Positions 11,841 to 20,756 of a DNA stretch of 64,000 bases are shown here, piece by piece. The first letter of the stretch is position 1; every line of letters starts with the position of its first letter. A model generated the notes under the pieces. The model had not been told where the DNA came from. It ran no database searches and worked only from the letters and a program-made list of their open reading frames with translations. Made by a program: the position numbers and the translations under genes. Origin of the DNA: Azonexus hydrophilus (GTDB lineage Bacteria > Pseudomonadota > Gammaproteobacteria > Burkholderiales > Rhodocyclaceae); NCBI RefSeq assembly GCF_001956855.1, contig NZ_MTHD01000006.1, forward strand, positions 124,001 to 188,000. Reading direction: 5' to 3'.

Positions 11841-12195
11841 GCGCCTCGCCTTGATCGTCGATGATCACCCCACCAACCGTCTGATCGCCGTTGCCTTGCT
11901 GCGCAAACTGGGTTGGCAGACGCACGAGGCCGATTCGGGTGCCGGAGCCCTGGAACTTGCCGGTCGCCACGCGTTCCGTCTGGTCCTGCTCGACATCAGC
12001 ATGCCCGGACTGACCGGCGAGGAAACCTGCAAGGCGCTGCGCGAACAGGTGCATGGCAACGCGTTGCGGATCATCGCCTATACCGCCCACGCCTTTCCTG
12101 AAGAACGCACCCGTTTTCTCGCCGCCGGTTTCGATGACATCCTGGTCAAGCCGATCAACAGGGAACGCCTCGAAGCCCTGATCGAAAATATCTGA
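11833..12195 (+). CDS. Single-domain (CheY-like) response regulator
   Basis: A 120-residue stand-alone receiver. The acidic pocket is DD at 10-11, the phospho-acceptor Asp is at 54 (VLLDISMPG), the switch Thr lies in AYTAHA, and the conserved Lys is in LVKPI near residue 100. There is no output domain. Its ATG lies 8 bases inside the end of the kinase gene, so translation is coupled and the pair is almost certainly cognate. Output must be by protein contact or onward phosphotransfer. The receiver most resembles the ones fused to hybrid kinases, so it may be a detached receiver of such a kinase. Confidence 0.88.
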   Translation: MTERLALIVDDHPTNRLIAVALLRKLGWQTHEADSGAGALELAGRHAFRLVLLDISMPGLTGEETCKALREQVHGNALRIIAYTAHAFPEERTRFLAAGFDDILVKPINRERLEALIENI

Positions 12196-12276
12196 GCGCC
12201 CCCTAAGCGGAATCGGCCATGGGCAGTCGGACTGAACATCACAAATTCTTCGACATCGCCACGCCCCCTTCACGGG

Positions 12277-12282
12277 TATAAT
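12277..12282 (+). promoter_or_regulatory. -10 element immediately before rhlE
   Basis: TATAAT preceded by GG lies 8 bases before the annotated ATG of rhlE. A good -35 at normal spacing is not visible. If this is the active promoter, transcription would start at about 12288-12291, at or beside the start codon, giving a leaderless or near-leaderless mRNA. No Shine-Dalgarno sequence is visible before the ATG, which fits. Confidence 0.45.
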
Positions 12283-12290
12283 CATGCCCC

Positions 12291-13808
12291 ATGTCTGAAA
12301 TCAATACCTTAGCTGGCGAGAACGCCATCATCATCGCTGCCGACGCAGTGCCCGAAATCACCTTTGCCGACCTCGGCCTGGCGCCGGAGCTCCTGCGCGC
12401 AGTGCTCGACGAGGGCTACACCAAGCCGACGCCGATCCAGGCCCAGGCCATTCCGCTGGTCATCAGCGGCAAGGACATCATGGGCGGCGCCCAGACCGGC
12501 ACCGGCAAGACGGCTGCGTTCACGCTGCCCATCCTGCAGCGCATCCTGCCCTTTGCCTCCAGCAGCCCGTCACCCGCCAAGCATCCGGTGCGCGCGCTGA
12601 TCCTCGCGCCGACCCGCGAACTGGCCATGCAGGTCTACGAGTCGGTCAAGACCTACAGCAAGCACACGCCGATCCGCGCCATGTGCGCCTTCGGCGGCGT
12701 CGATATCCGGCCGCAGATCGCCGAACTGAAAAAAGGCGTCGAAATCCTCGTCGCCACGCCCGGTCGACTGCTCGATCACGTTGAAAACAAGAGCGTCAGC
12801 TTCAATTCCGTCCAGGCCCTGGTCCTCGACGAAGCCGACCGCATGCTCGACATGGGTTTTGTCCCGGACGTCACCCGCATTCTCAACATGCTGCCGGCGC
12901 AGCGCCAGAGCCTGCTGTTCTCGGCCACCTTCTCGGAAGAAATCAAGCGGCTGGCTGACACCATGCTGAAGTCGCCGATCCTGATCGAAGTAGCCCGCCG
13001 CAACCAGGTCTCCGACACCATCACCCACCGCGTCCATCCGGTATCCGAATACGGCAAGCGCGGCCTGCTGACCAAGCTGCTGAAATCCGGCGAAATCCGC
13101 CAGTGCATCGTCTTCTGTCGCACCAAGCAGGGTTGCTCGCGCCTGACCCGCGAACTGCAGCGCGCCGGCATCAAGGCCGATGCGATTCATGGCGACAAGA
13201 GCCAGCTGGAGCGTATCAAGGCGCTCGAAGCCTTCAAGGGCGGCGAAACCGACGCGCTGATCGCCACTGATGTCGCGGCGCGCGGTCTGGATGTCGATGA
13301 CCTGCCCTACGTCATCAATTACGAACTGCCGCACACCCCGGAAGACTACGTGCACCGGATTGGCCGTACCGGCCGCGCCGGCAAGTCCGGCAACGCCATC
13401 TCGCTGGTCAGTGCCCACGAAGTTGGCTATCTCGTCGATATCGAAAAGCTGATCAAACGGCCGATCGAGCAGGTTGAAGTCGCTGGTTTCGAACCGGAGC
13501 CGGAATACGAATATCCCCCGGGCAACAAGAAGAAGCGCGCAGCCCCGCCGGCCAAGGCGCCGGTGGCCAGCCGGCCGGAGCGCAGCGAACGCAGTGATCG
13601 GCACGAACGACCGGAACGCAGCGACCGCCGGCCGGCCCGGCGCAATCCGATGATTGCCGCCGACGGCTTCGATTTCAGCAAGCCTTACGAAGAAACGACG
13701 CCGCGCGGGGAAGTGCCGGATTCGCCAAACGCCCCGGCCAAGGCCGATCCGCACAAGCCGAAGCGGGTCGTTGCCGCCCTGCTTGGCGGCATCGGTCGCA
13801 AGCACTGA
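12291..13808 (+). CDS. rhlE: DEAD-box ATP-dependent RNA helicase RhlE
   Basis: A 505-residue RNA helicase for ribosome assembly and RNA turnover. The Q motif is near 44-50 (YTKPTPIQ), Walker A AQTGTGKT at 67-74, PTRELA, DEAD at 180-183, SAT in LFSATFS, and the C-terminal motif HRIGRTGRAG. After about 390 comes a basic low-complexity tail with KKKR and an R/S/E/D-rich run, usual for RhlE and thought to bind RNA. About 22 residues precede the usual family start, so a later start (GTG near 12348) is possible. It is followed by a bidirectional terminator. Confidence 0.93.
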   Translation: MSEINTLAGENAIIIAADAVPEITFADLGLAPELLRAVLDEGYTKPTPIQAQAIPLVISGKDIMGGAQTGTGKTAAFTLPILQRILPFASSSPSPAKHPVRALILAPTRELAMQVYESVKTYSKHTPIRAMCAFGGVDIRPQIAELKKGVEILVATPGRLLDHVENKSVSFNSVQALVLDEADRMLDMGFVPDVTRILNMLPAQRQSLLFSATFSEEIKRLADTMLKSPILIEVARRNQVSDTITHRVHPVSEYGKRGLLTKLLKSGEIRQCIVFCRTKQGCSRLTRELQRAGIKADAIHGDKSQLERIKALEAFKGGETDALIATDVAARGLDVDDLPYVINYELPHTPEDYVHRIGRTGRAGKSGNAISLVSAHEVGYLVDIEKLIKRPIEQVEVAGFEPEPEYEYPPGNKKKRAAPPAKAPVASRPERSERSDRHERPERSDRRPARRNPMIAADGFDFSKPYEETTPRGEVPDSPNAPAKADPHKPKRVVAALLGGIGRKH

Positions 13809-13827
13809 GCGACATCCGCCACAACAG

Positions 13828-13854
13828 AAACGGCCGCTGCAAAGCGGCCGTTTT
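13828..13854. terminator. Bidirectional intrinsic terminator between rhlE and PP2C gene
   Basis: An AAACGGCCGCT/AGCGGCCGTTT stem with a GCAA tetraloop has an A-run on the left and a T-run on the right, so it works in both directions. It serves the convergent rhlE and PP2C phosphatase genes and slightly overlaps the end of the latter. Confidence 0.85.
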
Positions 13855-14656
13855 ACATTCGCCTGCCGGAACTCGGCACGAAGCCGGCGGGTGGCCTGGC
13901 CTTGGGGACTTCAATCTCAAGCAGGCGGATCACCGCCAGCGACAGGTTGTCGCCAGTGCCGCCAGCGCGCTGGCGCGCCAGGTCGATGATTTTCTCGCAA
14001 GCCGTGCGCGCCGAATTGGCCGCCAGCAACTCCCCCATCTCGGCCTCGTCAAAATAGGCCCAGACGCCATCCGAGCACAACATGAAGCTGTCTCCTGCCT
14101 GCAGATCAACCGTATCGGCGAAGTCGAACCGTGGTTCATCCTGACCGCCCAGCGAAGTCATCAGGACATTGCGGTTGGGATGGGTCAATGCCTGCTCGGG
14201 CGTGATCTTGCCGACGGCGACAAGATGTTCGACAAATGAATGGTCGACCGTACGGCCCAGCAGTTTGTTGCCACGAAAACGGTAGAGCCGGCTGTCGCCA
14301 CAATGCCCCCAGGTTACCCGGCCCGGCTGCAGCAGCAGCATGACAGCAGTGCTGTGCGGGTCCTTTTCGTTCATGAACCGCGATGCCTTGATCATCGTAT
14401 GCGCCTCGCGCATGCTGTTTTCCAGCAGCCAGCGCGCACTTTCTTCCGTCGGCGAAAAATGATCGAGGTTGTTCTTCGAGGTGTGAATCACCTGCTCTGC
14501 TGCCAGCGCACCGCCGGTGTGTCCGCCCATGCCGTCGGCCACGACAGCCAGCGCCACACCACGTTTGCGCGCGTGCGGCAGGATCGCGACACGATCCTGT
14601 TGCTCCTTGCGATCCCCCTGATGCTGAGCCGCGCACGCATCGACTGCTATCGGCAT
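13853..14656 (-). CDS. PP2C-family Ser/Thr protein phosphatase
   Basis: A 267-residue soluble phosphatase of the bacterial PPM/Stp type that removes phosphate from Ser/Thr. Visible motifs are the early Asp (QQDRV), VADGMGGHTGG with metal-binding Asp and Gly, GHCGDSRLYR, SDGVW and GTGDNLSL, so both metal sites appear intact. Start 14656 is chosen over an upstream in-frame codon because GGGGGAGAG sits just before it and the protein then begins at the domain edge. No partner kinase is next to it. It follows the HDOD gene of the glc operon on the same strand by 47 bases and may be read from it. Confidence 0.88.
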   Translation of the reverse strand: MPIAVDACAAQHQGDRKEQQDRVAILPHARKRGVALAVVADGMGGHTGGALAAEQVIHTSKNNLDHFSPTEESARWLLENSMREAHTMIKASRFMNEKDPHSTAVMLLLQPGRVTWGHCGDSRLYRFRGNKLLGRTVDHSFVEHLVAVGKITPEQALTHPNRNVLMTSLGGQDEPRFDFADTVDLQAGDSFMLCSDGVWAYFDEAEMGELLAANSARTACEKIIDLARQRAGGTGDNLSLAVIRLLEIEVPKARPPAGFVPSSGRRM

Positions 14657-14703
14657 TGACTCTCCCCCTGAGCGGAAAAGGTTATCACGAAAGCTGCCAC
14701 CGC

Positions 14704-15594
14704 CTACAGTCCGGCGGCACAACCAAAGCGCTCGAGAATGATGTCAACGAACTCGGGAAGCGCCTCGTCGCTGAGGCCCAGCTCGGGCAGGACGACCGCC
14801 TTCACTTCGTCCCATTCGGGGTTCGGAACGCGCTGTTCACGGGCATGAATATCGATGGCCAGCAGCAGGATGGCGACCATGCTGCGTGACTCGTGATCGC
14901 CCAGTTCGGCCACCGCATGCTGATGGCGGATCGCATCGCAAATGAAACCAGGCAAGCACCAGTGACGTGCCACCAGATAGCCGACGACGGCGTGATCGGT
15001 ATTGAACTTGCGATCCTCCTCGCGCCAGTCGGTCCATCGGCCGGGCGTACCCAAACGCAGTTCATGGCAATAACTGGGAAAACGCTGGAGCAGCAAGGGT
15101 ACGCCGCAGGCATGAAAGATTCCGGTCAGATAGGCCTGATCGGGAAACAGGTTGCAAACCGCAATACGCTCATCGGCAATCAGCATGGCCAGTTCACCAA
15201 CGGCCTGCGAGCGCGCCCAGAACGCCTCGTAGACACGATGATTCTTGCGCAGGCCAACGGCACTGCTGAGCGCGATGGCCTGGACCAGATGGTAGGTCTG
15301 CTGGACACCGACTGCATGCAGTATCTGCTCGACCGAATCGAAAGGCTGATGCTTGCGATAGGCGGCATTGCCAACCACTTTGAACAGCATCGCCGTCAGC
15401 CCCGGATCCTGATTGATCGTCCGCGCCAGCGGACGCACATCGAGTTCCTGACGCGCCATCAGCTTGCGCAATGCCTCCAGCACGCGCGGCTGAGCCGGGA
15501 TCTTCACCCCGCCATCAAGCACCCGACGAACGCGCTCTGCATCTTCCTTGCCCAGCGTCTGGGTAATTTCCTTTATCGAAGAGCCGGCGCTCAT
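14704..15594 (-). CDS. HDOD domain protein at the end of the glc operon
   Basis: A 296-residue HDOD protein with an N-terminal helical stretch, then the domain (about 30-230) beginning I-P-A-Q-P-R-V-L and with a degenerate HD signature. It has no EAL or other output domain. Its start overlaps the stop of glcF by 4 bases, so it is translated with the glycolate oxidase subunits. HDOD proteins are signalling adaptors of mostly unknown mechanism. Being fourth in a catabolic operon suggests it senses or controls something linked to glycolate use, but that is inference. Confidence 0.83.
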   Translation of the reverse strand: MSAGSSIKEITQTLGKEDAERVRRVLDGGVKIPAQPRVLEALRKLMARQELDVRPLARTINQDPGLTAMLFKVVGNAAYRKHQPFDSVEQILHAVGVQQTYHLVQAIALSSAVGLRKNHRVYEAFWARSQAVGELAMLIADERIAVCNLFPDQAYLTGIFHACGVPLLLQRFPSYCHELRLGTPGRWTDWREEDRKFNTDHAVVGYLVARHWCLPGFICDAIRHQHAVAELGDHESRSMVAILLLAIDIHAREQRVPNPEWDEVKAVVLPELGLSDEALPEFVDIILERFGCAAGL

Positions 15595-16820
15595 GTCAAA
15601 GCCTCGTCAATCAATTCTATCCAGTGGCGAACCGGCGTCATGCCGCCCGCCTGCAAATGCGTCAGGCAGCCAATATTGGCCGTGGCGATCAATGCCGGGC
15701 CGCCGGCATTGAGGGCGGTGAGCTTGTTGATGCGCAGCTTTTCCGCCAATTCCGGCTGCAACACCGAGTAGGTTCCGGCCGAACCACAGCACAGATGCCC
15801 GTCGGCAACCGGCGTCAGAACGTAGCCGGCTGCTGCCAGCAGGCTTTCGATGATGCCACGAATCTGCAGCCCGTGCTGCAGCGTGCACGGCGAATGGAAA
15901 GCCAGCTTGCCGCGCGGACTGGCCGGCAGCAGGGCCCGCAGGCGCTCGCCCTCGGCAGCGACGATTTCCGACGGATCGCGACACAGGGCACTGATTTTTG
16001 CTGCTTTTCCGGCGTAGACCGCATCATCGGCCAGCAGACGGGCGTAATCCCGGACCTGCACCCCGCAGCCCGAGGCGGTGACGACGATGGCCTCGACACC
16101 GCCTTCCACATGCGGCCACCATGCGTCGATATTGCGGCGCATGTCGTCCTTCGCCCGCGCCTGATCGTTCAGGTGAAAACGCACGGCGCCGCAACAACCG
16201 GCTTTCACTTCCTCGAACAACTCGATGCCCAGACGGTCGAGAACACGCGCCGTCGCGGCATTGATGTTCGGCGCCAGCGTCGGCTGCACACAGCCGGCGA
16301 GCGTCAGCATGCGGCGGCTGTGGCCTTGTTTCACCGGCCATGGCCGGCCGGTCTCCGGCAACGGCGGCAGTTTGTCGGCCAGGCTGCTCGGCAACAGCGG
16401 CTTGAGCGCCCGCCCGATCTTCACCGCCGGCGCGAACAGCGCCGGATTGGGCAGCACGGTTTTCAGCAAGGTGCGCGGCAGCGATTCGCGCAGCGGCCTT
16501 TTCAGCTTCGCTTCCACCACCTGACGGCCGACGTCGAGCAACTGGCTGTACTTGACCCCGGACGGGCAGGTCGTTTCGCAGGAACGGCAGGTCAGGCAAC
16601 GGTCGAGGTGGCTGCGCGTCTTCTCGGTGACTTCACGCCCTTCCAGCACCTGTTTGATCAGGTAGATGCGCCCGCGCGGCCCGTCGAGTTCGTCGCCAAG
16701 CAACTGGTAGGTCGGACAGGTGGCGGTACAGAAACCGCAATGCACGCACTTGCGCAGGATCTCGCCGGCAATCCGGCCGGCGTGGGTGTCGCGAATGAAA
16801 TCGGCAAGTTGGGTATCCAT
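15591..16820 (-). CDS. glcF: Glycolate oxidase iron-sulfur subunit
   Basis: The electron-transfer subunit of membrane-associated glycolate dehydrogenase, which oxidises glycolate to glyoxylate with GlcD and GlcE and passes electrons to the quinone pool. It has 409 residues (E. coli 407). Two [4Fe-4S] ferredoxin motifs use Cys 25, 28, 31, 35 and Cys 75, 78, 81, 85. The C-terminal half carries two CCG-type repeats (A-G-C-C-G-A and H-L-C-C-G-S-A-G). The true start at 16820 shares one base with the glcE stop; longer in-frame extensions upstream are antisense noise inside glcE. Confidence 0.95.
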   Translation of the reverse strand: MDTQLADFIRDTHAGRIAGEILRKCVHCGFCTATCPTYQLLGDELDGPRGRIYLIKQVLEGREVTEKTRSHLDRCLTCRSCETTCPSGVKYSQLLDVGRQVVEAKLKRPLRESLPRTLLKTVLPNPALFAPAVKIGRALKPLLPSSLADKLPPLPETGRPWPVKQGHSRRMLTLAGCVQPTLAPNINAATARVLDRLGIELFEEVKAGCCGAVRFHLNDQARAKDDMRRNIDAWWPHVEGGVEAIVVTASGCGVQVRDYARLLADDAVYAGKAAKISALCRDPSEIVAAEGERLRALLPASPRGKLAFHSPCTLQHGLQIRGIIESLLAAAGYVLTPVADGHLCCGSAGTYSVLQPELAEKLRINKLTALNAGGPALIATANIGCLTHLQAGGMTPVRHWIELIDEALT

Positions 16821-17875
16821 CAGAACTCCGCGTACAACCGACCGGGATTGAGGATGCCCTGCGGGTCGAAAGCCTTCTTCAGGCGCCGATGCAAGGCCAG
16901 CAGTGGCGGCGGCAACGGCGCAAAAGCGCCCTCCAGGCAGCGCAGCGATTCCGGTGCCCGGTACAGCACGGCATGACCGCCGGCCGCGGCAGCCGCGGCG
17001 CGCATGACCGCCGGCTCGACCTCGCTGCCGTACCAGCGCAGGGCACCGCCCCACTCGCTGGCGCGCAGCCCGGGCACGGCCAGCGGTGCCGCGGTGGATG
17101 GCAGCGCTAGGCGCCACAGCGACTGTCCGGCGTAGGCCGGATGGCTCTGTTCGCGGACCGAAACCCACCATTTTCCGGCGTCGACCGCAACATTCCCGCC
17201 CAGCCTGCGGCACGCCGCATCGACCGCTGCTGCGGCGCCGGACAGCCGCAGCCACAAGCGCTGCTCATGCCAGAACGACGCCGATACCGGCAAGGGCTGG
17301 CCGCCCCAGGTATTCAGCCGACGGATGGCTTCCGCTTCGTCGCAGGCGAATTCCAACGTCGTCTCGGCAACCGGCTGCGGCAGGACCTTCAGCGTTGCCT
17401 CGGCGATCACGCCGAGCGTGCCCAGGCTGCCGGCGATCAGTCGCGAGACATCGTAGCCGGCGACGTTCTTCATCACCTGGCCGCCGAAATTCAGCACCTG
17501 GCCGCTGCCGTCGACCAGCTTCACGCCGAGAACGAAATCGCGCACCGCGCCGGCCTGCATCCGGCGCGGGCCGGACAGCCCGGCGGCGAGACAGCCGCCC
17601 AGGGTGGCACCGGAAAAACGCGGCGGCTCAAAGGCCAGCATCTGTCCGTTGGCGGCCAGTTCAGCCTCGATCTCGGCCAGCGACGTGCCGCACCTGGCGG
17701 TGAGGTAGAGCTCGGTCGGTTCATAGGCAACGATGCCGCGATGGCCGGCCAGATCGAGCACCTCGCCCGACAGCAGCCCACCGTAGAAGTCCTTGCTGCC
17801 ATGGCCGCGCAGGCGCAGCGACGTGCGCGTGTCGTGCGCGGTGCGAACGGCCGCGACGATATCGTCCAGCGTCAT
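16820..17875 (-). CDS. glcE: Glycolate oxidase FAD-binding subunit
   Basis: The second flavoprotein-type subunit of glycolate dehydrogenase, 351 residues (E. coli 350). It has the FAD_binding_4 (PCMH) fold: LRGHGSK, the P-x-R-F-S-G-A-T-L-G-G segment and G-Q-V-M-K-N-V-A-G-Y-D near residue 165. It is shorter than GlcD and lacks the catalytic C-terminal domain, as usual. Its start shares a base with the glcD stop and its stop with the glcF start, so the three subunits are tightly coupled. Confidence 0.94.
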   Translation of the reverse strand: MTLDDIVAAVRTAHDTRTSLRLRGHGSKDFYGGLLSGEVLDLAGHRGIVAYEPTELYLTARCGTSLAEIEAELAANGQMLAFEPPRFSGATLGGCLAAGLSGPRRMQAGAVRDFVLGVKLVDGSGQVLNFGGQVMKNVAGYDVSRLIAGSLGTLGVIAEATLKVLPQPVAETTLEFACDEAEAIRRLNTWGGQPLPVSASFWHEQRLWLRLSGAAAAVDAACRRLGGNVAVDAGKWWVSVREQSHPAYAGQSLWRLALPSTAAPLAVPGLRASEWGGALRWYGSEVEPAVMRAAAAAAGGHAVLYRAPESLRCLEGAFAPLPPPLLALHRRLKKAFDPQGILNPGRLYAEF

Positions 17876-19356
17876 CAGAAGCGCTCCAGTTCGGGAAATT
17901 TCAGTTCGCCGCGATGCACGCGCATGCGCCCGTACTCGGCGCAGCGGTGCAGGCTGGGCACCGCCTTTTCCGGGTTGAGCAGGCGCTTTTCGTCAAACGC
18001 CGCCTTGACGCGGTGGAAGGCTTCCAACTCCGGCGTCGCGTACTGCACGCACATCTGATTGATCTTCTCGATGCCGACGCCGTGCTCGCCGGTGATCGAA
18101 CCGCCGAGCGCCACCGACAGTTCCAGAATGTCGGCACCGAAGGCCTCGGCCCGTTCCCATTCGCCGGGCAGCGAAGCGTCGTACATGATCAGCGGATGCA
18201 GGTTGCCGTCGCCAGCGTGGAAGACATTGGCGCAGCGCAGGCCGTATTTCTGCTCCATGGCGGCGATGGCGGCGAGCATTTCGGCCAGGCGCTTGCGCGG
18301 AATGGTGCCGTCCATGCAGTAGTAATCCGGCGTGATCCGCCCGACCGCCGGAAACGCCGCCTTGCGCCCGGCCCAGAAACGCAGGCGCTCGGCTTCGGAT
18401 TGCGAGACGCGCAGGTCGTGTGCGCCGCTTGCGGTCAACACCGCCATGACGCGGGAAATCTCCTCGGCCACCTCTTCCGGCGTGCCGTCGGATTCGCACA
18501 GCAGGATGGCCGCCGCATCGAGGTCGTAGCCGGCCTTGACGAAGGGTTCGACAGCGGCGGCCGCAGCCTTGTCCATCATTTCCAGCCCGGCCGGGATGAT
18601 GCCGGCGGCGATGATCGCGGCAACCGCGTCGCCGGCCCTGGCGACATCATGGAACGAAGCCATCACCACCTGCGCCAGTTCCGGTTTCGGCACCAGCTTC
18701 ACCGTCACCTCGGTGACCACGCCAAGCAAGCCTTCTGAACCGATCAGCAGCGCCAGCAGGTCGTATCCGGGCGCATCCGGTGCGCCGCCGCCGATCTCGA
18801 ATATCTCGCCTTCGATCGAAACGACGCGCAGACGCAGCACGTTATGCACGGTCAGCCCGTATTTCAGACAATGCACGCCGCCCGAATTCTCGGCAACGTT
18901 GCCGCCGATCGTGCAGGCGATCTGCGAAGACGGATCGGGCGCGTAATAAAGGCCATACGGCGCGGCAGCCTCGGACACGGCGAGGTTGCGCACGCCGGGC
19001 TGGACGGCAGCAGTGCGACTGTCGCGGTCGACGCGCAATATCTTGTTGAAACGCGCCAGCGACAACACCACGCCCTCGGCATGCGGCATCGCGCCGCCGG
19101 ACAGGCCGGTGCCGGCGCCACGGGCGACCACCGGCACGCCAAGCTGGTGGCAGGTGCGCAGCACGTCGATCACCTGGCCTTCGCTTTCCGGCAGGCAGAC
19201 GGCCAGCGGCATGGCGCGGTAGGCGGTGAGGCCGTCGCATTCGTAGGGCCGCAAATCCTCGTCCTCGACCAGCAGGCAATGCGCCGGCAGGATCATTTTC
19301 AGGCGACGGACCAGCGTGGCACGATCAGTTACGAAAGAAGATTCAGGTCTGCTCAT
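17875..19356 (-). CDS. glcD: Glycolate oxidase catalytic subunit
   Basis: The catalytic flavoprotein of the glycolate dehydrogenase complex, 493 residues (E. coli 499). The PCMH FAD domain shows G-V-P-V-V-A-R-G-A-G-T-G-L-S-G-G and the I-G-G-N-V-A-E-N-S-G-G-V-H segment. The C-terminal FAD-oxidase domain has N-V-F-H-A-G-D-G-N-L-H-P and S-I-T-G-E-H-G-V-G. It is the first gene of glcDEF-HDOD. A glcC regulator and a glycolate permease are not in the window. It faces the broken diguanylate cyclase across a 122-base divergent promoter region. Confidence 0.96.
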   Translation of the reverse strand: MSRPESSFVTDRATLVRRLKMILPAHCLLVEDEDLRPYECDGLTAYRAMPLAVCLPESEGQVIDVLRTCHQLGVPVVARGAGTGLSGGAMPHAEGVVLSLARFNKILRVDRDSRTAAVQPGVRNLAVSEAAAPYGLYYAPDPSSQIACTIGGNVAENSGGVHCLKYGLTVHNVLRLRVVSIEGEIFEIGGGAPDAPGYDLLALLIGSEGLLGVVTEVTVKLVPKPELAQVVMASFHDVARAGDAVAAIIAAGIIPAGLEMMDKAAAAAVEPFVKAGYDLDAAAILLCESDGTPEEVAEEISRVMAVLTASGAHDLRVSQSEAERLRFWAGRKAAFPAVGRITPDYYCMDGTIPRKRLAEMLAAIAAMEQKYGLRCANVFHAGDGNLHPLIMYDASLPGEWERAEAFGADILELSVALGGSITGEHGVGIEKINQMCVQYATPELEAFHRVKAAFDEKRLLNPEKAVPSLHRCAEYGRMRVHRGELKFPELERF

Positions 19357-19449
19357 GGGGTGATTTTAAACCGCGACACGAAGCGCAGCCATGCGGGAAA
19401 GCCACCATGTTCACACAGAAATTTACCCGCCCCCTGGCAGCCTCCCTTC

Positions 19450-19455
19450 TATAAT
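19450..19455 (+). promoter_or_regulatory. -10 element before the diguanylate cyclase gene
   Basis: TATAAT lies 24 bases before the chosen ATG (19479), with AAAGGAGC between them as the ribosome-binding site. No clear -35 is present at 16-18 bases. The 5' leader would be about 17 bases. Confidence 0.4.
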
Positions 19456-19478
19456 TGGAAGCAAAGGAGCAATCTCCC

Positions 19479-20756
19479 ATGACCGACTGGAAGACGCCAG
19501 ACAACCGGCGCCTGCTGGAGCGCCTGCTGCATGAACTCGATGCACGCATCAGCAGCAACCCGCCAGACGAGATCTTTGCCATCGAAAGCACCAACGTCGC
19601 CTGGCCGAGCATCAAGGACTGCCTGCTGGAAACCCTGGATAGCGGCGACGAGACACGCTGCGAGGCGATGATCCGGCAACTTGCCGGCAGCGATACCCCG
19701 TTCATGCTGTTCGCTCACCAGTTCGGTGTATTGCGCAATCTGGTCCTCAAGCTGGCACTCGAAGGCGGCGCCATCGGCGACGCGCAGCGCGTCATGACGA
19801 TGTTCGAGGAAATGGAAGAAGGCTTCGCCGCCATCTACCTGCGTGTTTTCCTGAACCGTCTGGGCACGCGCAACCATCTGCGTCTGACCCACATTCGCGC
19901 GCTCAACGACAAGAACATCCTCAGCTACTTCGAAAGCCATCTCGAATGGATGGCCAGTCTGGTCGAAGCGGTGCGCACGCGCGACCTGCTGCAGATGCCC
20001 GAACTCGACCCGACCCGCTGCCAGTTCGGCAGCTGACTGAACGAAGAGGGCGCGCGCCTGATCCGCGACCGCAGCCATATCGCCCAGATCCGCGAGTTGC
20101 ACGAAGCCATGCACCACGTGGTGGTCGAGGTTGGCGGCATCATGAATCACCAGCGCGCCAGCGGTCCGGTCTATGCGCTGCTGAAGAAGGCCGAGACCTA
20201 CTCGCTGGAACTCGGACACGAGATTTCGCTGCTCAACAGCATCGTCATCATGAGCGTGTACAGCAAGGACCCGCTGACCGGCTTCCTCAACCGACGCTTC
20301 CTCGACCGCGTGCTGATCACCCAGATGGAACTGGCCAAGGCTACTGAATCGCCGTTCAGCGTCATCATGTTCGATCTCGATCACTTCAAGGACCTGAACG
20401 ACCAGTACGGCCACCAGGTCGACGATCAGGCGCTCGAACACATCGCCGGCATCGTCCGCGAAACGCTGCGCCAGTCCGACCTGATCTTCCGCTACGGCGG
20501 CGAGGAATTCCTGCTGGTTTCACCGTCGACCAGCCTGGCCCAGGGCCGCAGCCTCGCCGAGAAGCTGCGCGAGCGCATCGCCAGCAATCCGCTCCCGCAC
20601 CAGCCGGCGCTGGCGATGAGCGCCAGTTTCGGGGTCACCGAGGTGTCGCCGGAATCCTACGAAGTGGTCGACACGCGCCTGGTCCACGACGTCATTGCCG
20701 CCTGTGACGGCAAGCTCTACGCGGCCAAGCACAGCGGCCGCAACCGGGTCGTCTAG
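19479..20756 (+). pseudogene. CZB-domain diguanylate cyclase interrupted by an in-frame TGA
   Basis: Two open frames (to 20033 and from 20037) are in the same frame and separated only by TGA at 20034-20036, codon 186. Read through, they make one protein of about 425 residues: an N-terminal helical region, a zinc-binding CZB domain, a coiled coil and a GGDEF domain with GGEEF and an RxxD inhibitory site (RQSD) five residues before it. The TGA falls in C-Q-F-G-S-stop-L, where CZB domains have C-x-F-G-x-W. TGG to TGA is a single base change. The Cys is before the stop, and the two His ligands lie 27 and 31 residues after it, as in E. coli DgcZ. Split products would therefore break the zinc site. 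It may be a recent nonsense mutation, a sequencing error or a read-through codon. Confidence 0.85.

Noticed and set aside
20034-20036. TGA in the cyclase read as selenocysteine, suggested by selD in the window
   Set aside because: CZB proteins carry Trp, not Cys, at this place; one base change from TGG is simpler. I saw no obvious SECIS-like hairpin just after the stop, though I could not fold it.
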